The notes under the pieces were generated by a model that was not told the origin of the DNA, ran no database searches, and was given only the letters and a program-made list of their open reading frames with translations. A DNA stretch of 48,892 nucleotides. Origin: Synechococcus sp. CS-1331. GTDB lineage: Bacteria; Cyanobacteriota; Cyanobacteriia; PCC-6307; Cyanobiaceae. Position numbers and translations under genes: made by a program. This document shows, in pieces, positions 8,068 to 17,600 of the stretch (the stretch's first letter is position 1; every line of letters begins with the position of its first letter). The DNA lies in assembly GCA_025127975.1 (NCBI GenBank), contig JAHLYQ010000001.1:1-48892 (forward strand), read 5' to 3'.

Positions 8068-8149
8068 GGGAAACTATGCATTAATCAGCCCACGCCTACC
8101 GCCTGCGGGGCAGGCCCATTGCAGCAAAGGCCACATAAGGGCGTGATTG

Positions 8150-8512
8150 TTATTTTTCTTTATGGAATATGGGGGCGGGCTGGGGCTCCGGCTGCTGGAT
8201 AGGCGGCTGGTCCAGCTGTTGGATAAGCGGCTGATCCAGCAGTTTGACTAGTGCCCTGCTGGCGGGGCTAGCCCGATTCAACTCCCTCTCCAGGCTGGCA
8301 ATGCGCATTTCACGCAGACAGTATTTGCAGCCACCGGTGGTTTGCAGATGCTTTTCAGGGGTAATCGAAATCTGCTTTACCGGATGGGTGGTGCAGCGAA
8401 TTCGAACCGGTGTCTTGTAGCTTTTGTAAATGATTTCAGCGTAATCATATTGATTGCCAAAGCGAAATCTGGCCCGCTCTAGGAAAAGCTCCCGACTGAT
8501 TGGGTTGCCCAT
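8150..8512 (-). CDS. DUF723 / homing-endonuclease-type DNA-binding domain protein
   Basis: A 120-residue protein. Residues about 9-66 follow the repeat unit seen in phage and homing-endonuclease accessory domains: FLERARFRFGNQYDY, a V-R-I-R-C-x3-H strand, and a GGCKYC end, with Cys40, His43, Cys62 and Cys65 as a likely zinc site. The remainder is a short helix and a Pro/Gln-rich tail with a repeated LIQQLDQP/PIQQPEP pattern encoded by near-identical DNA repeats at about 8187-8243. Such domains usually bind DNA; no nuclease motif is present. It is a stand-alone gene, possibly of phage origin. Confidence 0.6.
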   Translation of the reverse strand: MGNPISRELFLERARFRFGNQYDYAEIIYKSYKTPVRIRCTTHPVKQISITPEKHLQTTGGCKYCLREMRIASLERELNRASPASRALVKLLDQPLIQQLDQPPIQQPEPQPAPIFHKEK

Positions 8513-8633
8513 CGCCAGGCCCCTTCCGAAGTCTTAAGGAGCGTAATTTAAACAAGCACCGGCCCTATTCCGCAAGTTCCTGCCAGAGCGACACGTTGCT
8601 GCGATCCTGGCTAGCGATCTCCCAAACTGGATC

Positions 8634-8747
8634 ATGATCCCTGAGAAGCCCCAGCGGCCTGCCTGGCTGAACTGGTTGTTCCTGGTGGCCTTCCTCTGGA
8701 GCTCCTACCAGCTGGCAGGTTTCTGGATGCAGCGGCTGCATGGCTAG
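8634..8747 (+). CDS. Small single-pass membrane protein, 37 aa
   Basis: Short frame from an ATG to TAG: a polar, proline-containing head (IPEKPQRPAW), one hydrophobic helix (about residues 12-31) and a short basic end (MQRLHG). It lies alone between two minus-strand genes. The composition is that of a genuine one-helix thylakoid or plasma membrane peptide, but the ribosome binding site is weak. Function unknown. Confidence 0.4.
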   Translation: MIPEKPQRPAWLNWLFLVAFLWSSYQLAGFWMQRLHG

Positions 8748-8755
8748 GTGTCCGC

Positions 8756-9130
8756 TCAGGGACGAGCTGGCGGCTGGGGCCAGAAGGCCCGAAACAAGCG
8801 AATCAGGGCCACCACCACCAAAGCCAGTGCCGCAACGGCCGCCAGCACCAGCAGAAGCACGGAAAGCAGCTGCAGCACGCCCCAGAGCGCCTGCTTGACA
8901 CCTTCGATCAGATTGACCAGGGCTGTGCTGAGCACCAAAAAGGTGTCAAACCGATCCGGCACCTGCAACAGGGCCAGGATCAGGCCTACCCCAGTGCCGC
9001 CCAGCAGGAAGGAAGTGCCGATTTGGCGCCAGCGGGCCTGGAGCTGGCGGCCCCGAAATACCCGCCGCCTGGCCTTAGCGGGCTTGCCGCTGGCAGGAAG
9101 CTTCTGCTCGTGGCGACGGCCTGACTTCAT
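8756..9130 (-). CDS. Hypothetical membrane protein, 124 aa
   Basis: A basic N-terminal third (many Arg/Lys, residues 1-36) precedes two hydrophobic segments at about 37-56 and 84-113. The family is not recognised. Its ATG overlaps the TGA of the upstream 82-residue gene (ATGA), so the two form a coupled pair. A basic cytosolic tail plus two helices would fit a small anchor or regulator, but nothing further can be said. Confidence 0.65.
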   Translation of the reverse strand: MKSGRRHEQKLPASGKPAKARRRVFRGRQLQARWRQIGTSFLLGGTGVGLILALLQVPDRFDTFLVLSTALVNLIEGVKQALWGVLQLLSVLLLVLAAVAALALVVVALIRLFRAFWPQPPARP

Positions 9131-9375
9131 GCCTCTAGGACGTAGCCGGCACCGCGCATCCAGCGCTCGAATTCAATCAGCACCAGCTCATTGGGGCAAT
9201 CGATCAGGGAAAGATCGGCCACGGTGCAATCCCCGTGGCCGCCATGGTGGAGGGAGAGGCGAAAGTCTTCGCCGCTGAGCCCGCAGACCTCCGGATCGCT
9301 GCGCACCACCACCCCAAGGCTGGCGCCAAGCCGGGCCACCCGAATCCGTAGCTCTGACCAACTCAGCTTCGCCAT
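9127..9375 (-). CDS. Hypothetical protein, 82 aa
   Basis: A compact soluble protein with a predicted helix (SWSELRIRVARLGASLG), strands around SDPEVCGLSGEDF and HGDCTVADLSLIDCP, and a C-terminal helix ending in a G-Y-V-L-E-A tail. Two internal cysteines are spaced like a possible disulfide or metal pair, with two histidines between. Family not recognised. It is translationally coupled to the downstream membrane protein. Confidence 0.6.
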   Translation of the reverse strand: MAKLSWSELRIRVARLGASLGVVVRSDPEVCGLSGEDFRLSLHHGGHGDCTVADLSLIDCPNELVLIEFERWMRGAGYVLEA

Positions 9376-9420
9376 GGACCCGGCTGGAACAGCTTCAGTG
9401 TGACCAGGCCGGCGCCAAAG

Positions 9421-10023
9421 TCAAGAAGGGGGCTGCTGGACCGCGCTGGGGTTGGCCGTGGGTGGGGCCACAGGCTTGGGTTCGGGAAGCAGCAGGCCCA
9501 ATCCAGCTGCCAGCCCCAGGGCCAGCACCCCCCCAAGCGGGGCGGCCAGGCGCTGGGCCAGGGGCCTGCGTTCCAGCAACTCCCGGGCCCTGAGGGGCAG
9601 GGGCGAGGGCAGCTCAAGCGGCAACTGCAGGCGGGGATCGAGGCGCAACTGATCGAGCACCCGCACCAGATCGGCCAGCTCGGCATCATCGAGCTCGAGC
9701 TGCAACGGGGGCGTATCAGCTTGGCTGCTGCGCAGCAGCAGCAGGTGGCCCCTGCCAGGGTTGGGGCCGATCTCCACCGGCGTGGGGTCGGCCCCAAAGC
9801 GGCGGGGCACACCGCTGATCAGATAGCGGGCGTAGGGCAACACCACCTGCATCAGGGCTAGCAGGTGCTCCTTGCGGCCCTCCAACTCGGGGCGACCGGC
9901 CCACTGCAGGCTCCAGCCCGTGATGATGCCGAGGGCCCCGGCGCCCTGGCCCACGGACACATCCGGCAGACCATCCACCCGCAGGCGACAGCTGAGTTGG
10001 TCGTATTGAAGGGTCTGTTTCAT
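9421..10023 (-). CDS. DUF4335 domain protein
   Basis: A 200-residue protein (ATG at 10023; a longer in-frame extension to 10143 runs into the upstream gene and is rejected). It opens with a beta-rich stretch (YDQLSCRLRVDGLPDVS), continues with a second strand-rich region containing a GWSLQW turn, and ends with one membrane helix (about 170-188) and a proline-rich tail. This is the layout of the cyanobacterial DUF4335 family. The gene follows the DUF3038 gene by 13 bases, the usual neighbour. Function unknown; the tail helix suggests a membrane anchor. Confidence 0.75.
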   Translation of the reverse strand: MKQTLQYDQLSCRLRVDGLPDVSVGQGAGALGIITGWSLQWAGRPELEGRKEHLLALMQVVLPYARYLISGVPRRFGADPTPVEIGPNPGRGHLLLLRSSQADTPPLQLELDDAELADLVRVLDQLRLDPRLQLPLELPSPLPLRARELLERRPLAQRLAAPLGGVLALGLAAGLGLLLPEPKPVAPPTANPSAVQQPPS

Positions 10024-10036
10024 GGCCTGGGCAAAT

Positions 10037-10579
10037 TCATGGCTGGGCGTCCAGGAGGCTGGCCCGCAGGCGCTCAAACCCGCCCGCGCCCGAGCCCAGG
10101 GCAAGGGCCTGTACCAGCTGGCGGGCCTGGCGGGCGCCGGCATCGGGGTCGAGCAAGAGTTGCACGCCGCCGCGGCGGGGGTTCATGCGCTCGCGGATCA
10201 GCTCCAGCAGGCGGCCGCGGAACAGGTCCCAGCGCTGGCTGAGCACCTCGGCAGGCTCGGCGCTGGTGAGCAGGCCGCGCAGCAGGGGGTAGAGGCGGTC
10301 GGCCAGGGAACAGAGGATGCGGATCAGGGCGTCGGTTTCCACCGGGTCGAGGCCATCGCGGCGGGTGGTGCGGCGCAGGGGATTGGTGCAGCGCCGCTTC
10401 CACAGTTCCACCCGGTTGGGGAAGAGCTTGGTGAAGCCCATCTGCTCGCTCATCCACACCATCGACTCGCCGCCGTTGAGGTCGAGGGCCTCCACGCTGA
10501 GCAGAAGCAGGTCGAGGCGCTCCAGGCCGCGGCGGGGAAGCCGGGCGCTGGGTTCCGGCGCGGTTGGGTCCAGGGGCAT
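10037..10579 (-). CDS. DUF3038 domain protein
   Basis: A 180-residue, mostly helical protein rich in Arg and Leu. The segment LLLSVEALDLNGGESM followed by a Leu-rich helix bundle matches DUF3038, found essentially only in cyanobacteria. It forms a two-gene unit with the downstream DUF4335 gene and is divergent from apt, 41 bases away. Function unknown. Confidence 0.75.
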   Translation of the reverse strand: MPLDPTAPEPSARLPRRGLERLDLLLLSVEALDLNGGESMVWMSEQMGFTKLFPNRVELWKRRCTNPLRRTTRRDGLDPVETDALIRILCSLADRLYPLLRGLLTSAEPAEVLSQRWDLFRGRLLELIRERMNPRRGGVQLLLDPDAGARQARQLVQALALGSGAGGFERLRASLLDAQP

Positions 10580-10620
10580 GGCTGCGATGATGCCAGCAAG
10601 TGCCCCCCCCCGTCACGTCC

Positions 10621-11145
10621 ATGACCCCAGACCTGCGCGAACTCGTGCGGGATGTGCCCGATTTCCCCAAGCCCGGCATCCTGTTTCGCGACCTGACGCC
10701 ACTGATGCGCGACCCCGATGGCTGGCAGGAGGTGATCCGTCAGCTGGGCGCGGTGTGCGAGCGGCTGCAGCCAGAGCTGATCGTCGGCATTGAGTCGCGG
10801 GGCTTCATCGTCGGCACCGCCCTGGCCACCGCCGTACGCCTGGGCTTCGTGCCGGTGCGCAAGGCCGGCAAGTTGCCCGGCAAGGTCACCGGCGTCGATT
10901 ACGCCCTGGAATACGGCAGCGACCGCCTGGAGATCCACAGCGACGCCCTGGCCGACGGCTCCAGGGTGCTGATCATCGACGACCTGCTGGCCACCGGCGG
11001 CACCGCCGCCGCCTGCGCCGAACTGGTGCAGGCAGCCGGCGGCGAGCTCTGCGGCTTCGGCTTCGTGGCCGAGCTGGCGGCCCTCGAGGGCCGCCGCAAG
11101 CTGCCCCAGCAGCAGCCGGTCGAATCCCTGATCATCTACAGCTGA
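10621..11145 (+). CDS. apt: Adenine phosphoribosyltransferase
   Basis: A 174-residue enzyme converting adenine and PRPP to AMP (purine salvage, cytosol). The start is the ATG at 10621, which gives the usual [17 protein letters not shown] opening; a GTG at 10600 would add seven residues. The PRPP-binding motif [14 protein letters not shown] is near residues 115-128, and the flexible-loop RKAGKLPG segment is at about 80-87. Length fits the family. Confidence 0.95.
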   Translation: MTPDLRELVRDVPDFPKPGILFRDLTPLMRDPDGWQEVIRQLGAVCERLQPELIVGIESRGFIVGTALATAVRLGFVPVRKAGKLPGKVTGVDYALEYGSDRLEIHSDALADGSRVLIIDDLLATGGTAAACAELVQAAGGELCGFGFVAELAALEGRRKLPQQQPVESLIIYS

Positions 11146-11163
11146 TTATCTAGAGCTGGTCAC

Positions 11164-11394
11164 CTACAGCTGGTCCTGCCAGGCGATCAGGGTGTCAAAT
11201 TGCTCGAGGCTGATCAGCCCGTAGCGCCAGAGCACCACTGGCAGGGGTGCCAGCTCCTGCTGGGCCTGGCGCAGCCCGAGCTCCAGGGCACTCTCACTCA
11301 GCCCGAACTGATGGCGCAACAGGCGCACCATCTCCTGGGAGGGGGGGGGCAGGGAAGGGGTGCTGATCACCTTGGGCTCGGGGGCCACGTGCAA
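11164..11394 (-). CDS. DUF2949 domain protein
   Basis: A 76-residue helical protein. The core, about 27-72, reads as the DUF2949 pattern (FGLSESALELGLRQAQ, then LPVVLWRYGLISLEQ), a small domain of cyanobacteria. The proline-rich N-terminus is variable. Convergent with apt (18 bases between stops). Function unknown. Confidence 0.75.
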   Translation of the reverse strand: MHVAPEPKVISTPSLPPPSQEMVRLLRHQFGLSESALELGLRQAQQELAPLPVVLWRYGLISLEQFDTLIAWQDQL

Positions 11395-11404
11395 TCCATG
11401 CTGG

Positions 11405-12595
11405 TCATTGGCGCAACAGCTGGCAAGGTCCGTGGGTCATCGCCGCCAGGGCCAGCTGCCTCAGCGGTGGCAGGCGGGCCAACAGCAACAGGGCCAGGTG
11501 GCGGATGGGCAGGAGCAGGGGCGAACGGTTGGAGAAGAGCCTGACCAACAGGTCGGTAGCCAGCAGGGTGAGCAGCAGGTCGGGCCAGCGGCGGCGGCCA
11601 TAGGCCGCAGGTAGCCGCTCCACCGCCAAGCGGCCAGCCACCACCTGCCCCGCCAGACGCTGGAGCTGGGCCACGTCACGCCAGCAGAGGTTGAGCCCCT
11701 GCCCGCCTACCGGATGGCAGCGATGGCCGCTCTCGCCCACCAGCACGGTGCGGCCCCGATGCAGGCGGTGGGCCAGCAGCAGGCCCACCGGATAGGCCCG
11801 TGGGGCATCCAGCAGGGCATCGGGCTGGAGCCCATCCGGCAGGGCGCCAGCCAGGGCGTCAAGGAAAGCCCCATCGCCAAGGCTCTCCAGCTGGCGGCAG
11901 CGGCGGGCCGGCGCACTCCAGACCAGCTGGAATATGCCGTCTCCCAGGGGCAGCACCGCAAAGGGCCCCTCGGGCCGCAACAGCTCCCAGGCCTGGTCGT
12001 TGGCGCTGCCGCGCAGCTGCACCAGACAGGTGAGGCAATTCTGGGAGTAGGCCCACTGCAGGGCGCCGATGCCCAGGGCCGCCCGGCTGGGGGAGTGGGG
12101 GCCGTCGGCGGCAACCACCAGGTCTGGCGGCGGCAGGAACGACTGGGCCGGTGCAGAGCCCAGCTCGAGAACCACGGCGGGATCAGCCGCCAGGGCCGCC
12201 AGCAAGGGCGGCAGAAGCAGCTGGTGCTTCGCTATCCAACCCACTGCGGTGGATGAAAGATTGGCGTAAGAAGCGGCCGAAGGGGTGGTGGTTGCCGGGC
12301 CCAGATCAGCCGGGGTGAAGCCCACCTGGCGCTCTACAGCGAGGTCGACCAGCTCCAGGCGGCGGAAAGGAACCATGACCTGCTCCAGAGAGCTCCACAG
12401 CCCCAGTTGGCAGAGCAATCGCTGGCTGGAGTGGCTGAAGGCATAGGCGCGGTTGCGCTCCACCAGGGCCGAGGCCGGCAGGGGATCACAGATGCGGACC
12501 TGCCAGCCGGCCCGGGCAAGGGCCAGGGCCGCCAGGGCACCGGTGGGACCGGCCCCCAGCACCTGGGCCCGGAAAACCGGATTGGGATGGACCAT
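11405..12595 (-). CDS. FAD-dependent monooxygenase, UbiH/COQ6-like
   Basis: A 396-residue flavoprotein of the aromatic-ring hydroxylase family. FAD-binding motif GAGPTG is at 14-19, the DG-type motif AADGPHSPSR at about 163-172, and the second FAD motif (normally GD...HP..GQG.N) at about 286-302, here GESGHRCHPVGGQG with Glu in place of Asp. In cyanobacteria such enzymes are candidates for ring hydroxylation in plastoquinone-related biosynthesis; the exact step is inferred. The C-terminus holds a hydrophobic helix that may associate with membrane. Stop lies 10 bases after the DUF2949 start on the same strand. Confidence 0.75.
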   Translation of the reverse strand: MVHPNPVFRAQVLGAGPTGALAALALARAGWQVRICDPLPASALVERNRAYAFSHSSQRLLCQLGLWSSLEQVMVPFRRLELVDLAVERQVGFTPADLGPATTTPSAASYANLSSTAVGWIAKHQLLLPPLLAALAADPAVVLELGSAPAQSFLPPPDLVVAADGPHSPSRAALGIGALQWAYSQNCLTCLVQLRGSANDQAWELLRPEGPFAVLPLGDGIFQLVWSAPARRCRQLESLGDGAFLDALAGALPDGLQPDALLDAPRAYPVGLLLAHRLHRGRTVLVGESGHRCHPVGGQGLNLCWRDVAQLQRLAGQVVAGRLAVERLPAAYGRRRWPDLLLTLLATDLLVRLFSNRSPLLLPIRHLALLLLARLPPLRQLALAAMTHGPCQLLRQ

Positions 12596-12627
12596 GGCGA
12601 CAGGCTGATCAGCCCGGGTGGGAGCAC

Positions 12628-12656
12628 AAAAAAGCCGCAGCTCATTTACTGCGGCT
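12628..12656 (-). terminator. Intrinsic terminator of the Hlip gene
   Basis: Read on the minus strand: an 8-bp perfect stem (AGCCGCAG / CTGCGGCT, 12633-12640 with 12649-12656), an 8-nt loop, then six T. It sits 33 bases after the Hlip stop codon and separates that transcript from the monooxygenase gene. Confidence 0.8.
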
Positions 12657-12688
12657 CAAGCTGGGACTGGGCAGGGATTCAGCTGGGT

Positions 12689-12973
12689 TCAGCCGATGCC
12701 GAGCAGACCGCGGGTGAAGGATTCGCCGCCCAGGGCAAATTCGGTGATCAGCAGGGCAACGAAGCCGAGCATGGCCATGCGGCCGTTGAGCTTTTCAGCC
12801 CGCTCGTGGAAGCCCCAGCCGCTTTCGGTGGAGACCACTTCCATGCGGGGCTCGGTGGCGAAGGCATTGAGACGACCACCATCTTCGGTGGTGACGGTGG
12901 CGCCCCTGATGGTGGCAGCGGCGACTGCGGGGGTGGGTGCTCCGGGGGTGGCCTGGGTCATCGGGGCGCTCAT
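12689..12973 (-). CDS. High-light-inducible protein (Hlip/SCP)
   Basis: A 94-residue single-helix chlorophyll-binding protein. The motif [15 protein letters not shown] (about 66-80) contains the Glu and Asn/Arg residues that bind chlorophyll in the LHC superfamily, followed by a hydrophobic helix. Hlips bind chlorophyll and carotenoid during photosystem II assembly and repair and dissipate energy. The N-terminal ~45 residues form a long Thr/Ala-rich and acidic tail. The start used is the ATG at 12973, 18 bases downstream of a -10-like TACAAT; a frame to 13033 would cover that promoter and is rejected. Single-gene transcript with its own terminator. Confidence 0.9.
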   Translation of the reverse strand: MSAPMTQATPGAPTPAVAAATIRGATVTTEDGGRLNAFATEPRMEVVSTESGWGFHERAEKLNGRMAMLGFVALLITEFALGGESFTRGLLGIG

Positions 12974-12990
12974 GTGAGGTTGCTGACGGA

Positions 12991-13008
12991 ATTGTAACGC
13001 AATATTGC
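12991..13008 (-). promoter_or_regulatory. Putative promoter of the Hlip gene
   Basis: On the minus strand GTTACAAT (12998-12991) combines a good -10 (TACAAT) with one half of the HLR1-type repeat reported for cyanobacterial light-responsive promoters. Directly upstream is a 10-bp palindrome GCAATATTGC (12999-13008). No good -35 is present, in line with an activator-dependent promoter. The second HLR1 half is not convincing. Confidence 0.4.
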
Positions 13009-13038
13009 AGAGCTTGGGCAGATCGGTCCCCAAAGCCC

Positions 13039-13689
13039 TCAGCGAAATCTTTTGAGGCAGAGCTCCTCAAAGGCCGGGCGCAACAGGAAGGGGTATTCCC
13101 CCACCCACAGCTTCAACTGGGGCAGCCAGGCATCGCTGATCGCCCCCACCTGGGAGAAATCCTTGCGCTCACTGAGCACCAGCACCCGCACCACCATGCC
13201 GGCGCGGATCTTCTGGTGCTTCTTCTTGTCAAAGGGAAAACGCACCTTGCCGAGATAGCCCTGCTCGTCCTCCAGCTCGAGGGTGAGCCAGGTGCGGCGG
13301 TTTTCCACCAGCTCCAAGCGACCGCTGTTATTGGCCTGTTCGCGCCGGTCCTCAACGATCTCGCGGGTATAGAGATCAGCTATTTCCCCCTCAAACAGGG
13401 CGGCTGCCGGGTAGCGGCGCAGGGTGGCGTTCTTTTGGCCGGCCTCCAGGATCGGGCCCCAGAGTATGTAGAGAGCAAACACCACTCCCACCACCAGAAA
13501 CACCGGGCCGAACTGGCTGGAGAAGAGCAGGGTCTGGCTGATTAACAGCGTTATCACCGCACCGATCACCGTGATCAGCACCCGCTGCAGCACCTTGCGG
13601 GGATTGCCGGTGCAGGCGTTGAACTGGGGGCCGGTGGCCACCGCCGGAATCAGCCGGGGGAGCTCGCCGGGGCGCAGGGGAAGCAGCAT
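13039..13689 (-). CDS. Conserved cyanobacterial membrane protein
   Basis: A 216-residue protein with two transmembrane helices in the first half (about 36-56 and 60-80) and a soluble, beta-rich C-terminal half containing a conserved-looking [18 protein letters not shown] segment and ending in LKRFR. Similar picocyanobacterial proteins are often labelled 'phosphate ABC transporter permease', which the two-helix layout does not support. The ATG overlaps the dapB stop by one base (TGATG). Function unknown. Confidence 0.7.
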   Translation of the reverse strand: MLLPLRPGELPRLIPAVATGPQFNACTGNPRKVLQRVLITVIGAVITLLISQTLLFSSQFGPVFLVVGVVFALYILWGPILEAGQKNATLRRYPAAALFEGEIADLYTREIVEDRREQANNSGRLELVENRRTWLTLELEDEQGYLGKVRFPFDKKKHQKIRAGMVVRVLVLSERKDFSQVGAISDAWLPQLKLWVGEYPFLLRPAFEELCLKRFR

Positions 13690-14537
13690 CAGATCAGCCG
13701 CTCCAGGCCATACACAAGCCCACCCAGCTGGCGCACCTTGCGCACGGTGAGCAGCACGCCGGGCATGTATGCGGAGCGCTCGATCGTGTCGTGGCGCAGG
13801 GTGTAGGTCTCACCGGGAGCACCAAACATCACCTCCTGGTGGGCCACCAGGCCCGGCAGGCGGATCGAGTGCAGGCGCAGGCCGCTCTCGCGCTGACCGC
13901 CACGGCAGCCGGCCAGGGTTTCGTGCTCTTGCACCTGCTGGGGGTTGAAGGATTTACCGAGCTCTTCGATCAGCTCGGCGGTTTTGATGCAGGTGCCGCT
14001 GGGGGCATCGGCCTTGCGGTTGTGGTGCAGTTCGGTGAGCTCGGCGAAGTCGTAGAAGCGGGCGGCGGCGGCGGCGGCCTGCTGCAGCAGCACCATGCCG
14101 ACTGAGAAGTTGGGGATCACGGCCCCACCCACCCCCGCCTTCTCGGCAAACGCGGCCAGATCGGCCAGCTGCTCGCTCGAGAGACCCGTAGTACCGATCA
14201 CCGGGTGCACCCCGTAGGCGATGGCGCCGCGGCTGTGCTCGTAGACCACCGAGGGGTGGGTGAAATCCACCAGCACGGCGGCCCCGCCGCTGCGGGCGGC
14301 CTGGCTGGCCTGGCAGAGGGCCCCCTCAAAATCGCTGGTGATCGCCACCTGGAGCTCCCCCAGGCCGAGCTCCAGGCCCACATCGGCGCCCTCCTTGCCG
14401 GAGGTGGTGTCGATCGCTGCCACGAGCTGGCAGTCGTGCGCGGCGTCGAGGGCCTTGATCACCTCGGCGCCCATGCGGCCCAGGGCACCGGCCACCACCA
14501 CGGGAATCGGCGCAGCGGGGGCAGGGGCAGGGGCCAT
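13689..14537 (-). CDS. dapB: 4-Hydroxy-tetrahydrodipicolinate reductase
   Basis: A 282-residue enzyme of the lysine/diaminopimelate pathway, reducing hydroxy-tetrahydrodipicolinate with NAD(P)H. The nucleotide motif GALGRMG is at 17-23; the signature [14 protein letters not shown] (about 167-180) carries the catalytic histidine and lysine. It is coupled by a one-base overlap to the membrane protein downstream and divergent from chlH (108 bases). The Ala/Pro-rich N-terminal ten residues are longer than in E. coli. Confidence 0.95.
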   Translation of the reverse strand: MAPAPAPAAPIPVVVAGALGRMGAEVIKALDAAHDCQLVAAIDTTSGKEGADVGLELGLGELQVAITSDFEGALCQASQAARSGGAAVLVDFTHPSVVYEHSRGAIAYGVHPVIGTTGLSSEQLADLAAFAEKAGVGGAVIPNFSVGMVLLQQAAAAAARFYDFAELTELHHNRKADAPSGTCIKTAELIEELGKSFNPQQVQEHETLAGCRGGQRESGLRLHSIRLPGLVAHQEVMFGAPGETYTLRHDTIERSAYMPGVLLTVRKVRQLGGLVYGLERLI

Positions 14538-14645
14538 GGCGAGCGCAGGAAGTGGGATCGAGCCTATGCGTGCCGCGCAGGCCTGGCCAGCGCTCGCATC
14601 AGGTCGGGGGGCTCGGTAGATTCCCTGGGGTCAGTTCAGTTACGC

Positions 14646-17600
14646 ATGTTCACGCAGGTTCGCTCCACCAACCGCCGCGTCAGCCCCGGTGAGGTGAACG
14701 GCCGGGCCGTGATGAAGGCCGTGTATGTGGTGCTCGAACCCCAGTACCAGCACGCCCTCACCCAGGCGGCCAACTCACTTAACGACCAGAACGGCCCCCT
14801 GGCAATCGAGCTGAGCGGCTACCTGATCGAGGAACTGCGCGACCCCCAGAACTACGCCGACTTCCAGGCCGATGTGGCCGCAGCGGACGTGTTCATCGCC
14901 TCGCTGATTTTCATCGAAGACCTGGCCCAGAAGGTGGTCGAGGCCGTTGCTCCCCACAGCGACCGGCTCAAGGCCGCCGTGGTGTTTCCCTCCATGCCGG
15001 AGGTGATGCGACTCAACAAGCTCGGCACCTTCTCGATGGCCCAGCTGGGCCAGAGCAAGAGCGCCATCGCCAGCTTCATGAAAAAGCGCAAGGAGGCCAG
15101 TGGCGCCGGCTTCCAAGACGCGATGTTGAAGCTGCTCAATACCCTGCCGACCGTTCTCAAATATCTGCCGGTGGAGAAGGCCCAGGACGCCCGCTCCTTC
15201 ATGCTCAGCTTCCAGTATTGGCTGGGCGGCACGCCAGACAACCTGCGCAACTTCCTGTTGATGCTGGCCGACAAATACGTCTTCCCCCGGGCTGAGTGCG
15301 ATCGGGCCGCCGTGGTGGTGGCAGAGCCCGAAGTGTTCCCTGACCTGGGCATCTGGCACCCCCTGGCGCCGGGGATGTTCACAGACCTCAAGGAATACCT
15401 CAACTGGACCTCCAGTCGCACCGATCTCAGCGAAAAGGCGCTCCAGGGTCCGTTGATCGGCCTGGTGCTGCAGCGCAGCCACATCGTTACCGGCGATGAG
15501 GCCCACTACGTGGCAATCATCCAGGAACTGGAATATCGCGGCGCCCGCGTGATCCCGGTGTTCTGCGGCGGCCTCGATTTCACCAAGCCGGTGAATGCCT
15601 TCTTCTACGACCCGCTCAACCCCGATGTGCCCCTGGTCGATGGGGTGGTGTCGCTCACTGGTTTTGCCCTGGTGGGTGGGCCGGCCCGCCAGGACCACCC
15701 CAAGGCGATCGAAGTGCTCCAGAAGCTCAACCGCCCCTACATGGTGGCCCTGCCGCTGGTGTTCCAGACCACCCAGGAGTGGGAGGAGAGCGACCTGGGC
15801 CTGCATCCGGTGCAGGTGGCCCTGCAGATCGCCATCCCCGAGCTCGATGGCGCCATTGAGCCGATCGTGCTCAGCGGCCGCGACGACGCCACCGGCAAGG
15901 CCCACACCCTGCAAGACCGGGTGGAGGCAATCGCCGAACGCTCGATCCGCTGGGCCTCCCTGCGGGTGAAGCCCCGGGCCCTAAAGAAGCTGGCCATCAC
16001 CGTATTCAGCTTCCCGCCAGACAAGGGCAACGTGGGCACCGCCGCCTACCTGGATGTGTTCGGTTCGATCCACCGGGTGCTGGAGGAGATGAAGCTCAAG
16101 GGCTACGACGTGCAAAACCTGCCGCCCACTGCCAAGGCCCTGATGGAAGCGGTGATCAACGACCCCGAAGCGCTTCAAGGGGCGCCGGAGCTCTCGATCG
16201 CCCACCGCATGAGTGTGGCCGAATACGAGCGGCTCACCCCCTATTCCGAGCGGCTGGAGGAGAACTGGGGCAAGCCCCCGGGCAACCTCAACTCCGACGG
16301 CACCAACCTGCTGATCTACGGCCGCCACTTCGGCAATGTTTTTGTGGGCGTGCAGCCCACCTTTGGCTACGAGGGCGACCCGATGCGGCTGCTCTATTCC
16401 CGCAGTGCCAGCCCCCACCACGGTTTTGCCGCCTACTACACCTATCTGGAGAAGGTGTGGGGGGCCGATGCGGTGCTCCACTTCGGCACCCATGGCTCGC
16501 TGGAGTTCATGCCCGGCAAGCAGATGGGCATGAGCGAAACCTGCTATCCCGATTCCCTGATCGGTGCCCTGCCAAACCTCTATTACTACGCGGCCAATAA
16601 CCCGAGCGAGGCAACAATCGCCAAGCGGCGGGGCTACGCCTCCACGATCAGCTATCTCACCCCACCGGCAGAAAACGCAGGCCTGTATCGGGGTCTAAAG
16701 GAGATGGGCGAACTGGTGGGCTCCTACCAGCAGCTGAGGGAAAGTTCCCGCGGTGTGCAGATAGTCAACGCAATCGTCGAAACGGCGCGCCAGTGCAACC
16801 TCGACAAAGACGTAAGCCTCCCCGAGCTGGATGCTGCCCAGTTAGACCTGGACGCCAGGGATTCCGTGGTGGGTGCGGTGTACCGCCAGCTGATGGAGAT
16901 CGAAAGCCGCCTGCTGCCCTGCGGCCTGCACACGATCGGCAAGCCCCCCACTGCGGAGGAGGCAATCGCAACCCTGGTCAATATCGCCGCCCTGGAGCGA
17001 GACGAAGACGGCCTGCGTTCCCTGCCTGCCCTGCTGGCCGAGAGCCGGGGCCGCACGATCAGCGACATCTACAAGGGCAATGACGCCGGCGCACTCGCCG
17101 ATGTGGAGCTCAACCGCGTCATCACCGAGGTGTGCCGTGCGGCGGTGGCTTCGATGGTGAAGGCCGTCACCGGCGCCGATGGCCGGGTGACCCTGCGCCA
17201 GAACTTCGCCTGGCTGTTTGCCCTGCTGGAGCGCTTCGGTTTCCAGCTGCCCAGCCCCTGGCTGAGTTCCTGCCGCGCGGCTGGCTTCCCAGGGGTGGAT
17301 CAGGCCGAACTCGACAAATTGTTTGGCTACCTGCGCTTCTGCCTCGAGCAGATCTGCGCCGACATGGAAATGGAGAGCCTGCTCAAGGCCCTCGATGGCG
17401 AATACGTGCTGCCCGGCCCCGGCGGCGACCCGATCCGCAACCCCGGCGTGCTGCCCAGCGGCAAAAACATCCACGCCCTCGATCCCCAGTCGATCCCCAC
17501 CCGAGCCGCGATTGCGGCCGCCAAGGTGGTGGTAGATCGGCTGATCGAGCGCCAGAAGGCGGAACAGGGGGCCTGGCCCGAGACAATCGCCTGCGTGCTC

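Noticed and set aside
14205..14645. Longer chlH start with about 147 extra residues
   Set aside because: The extension is the antisense of dapB in GC-rich DNA, and ChlH proteins normally begin close to the ATG at 14646.
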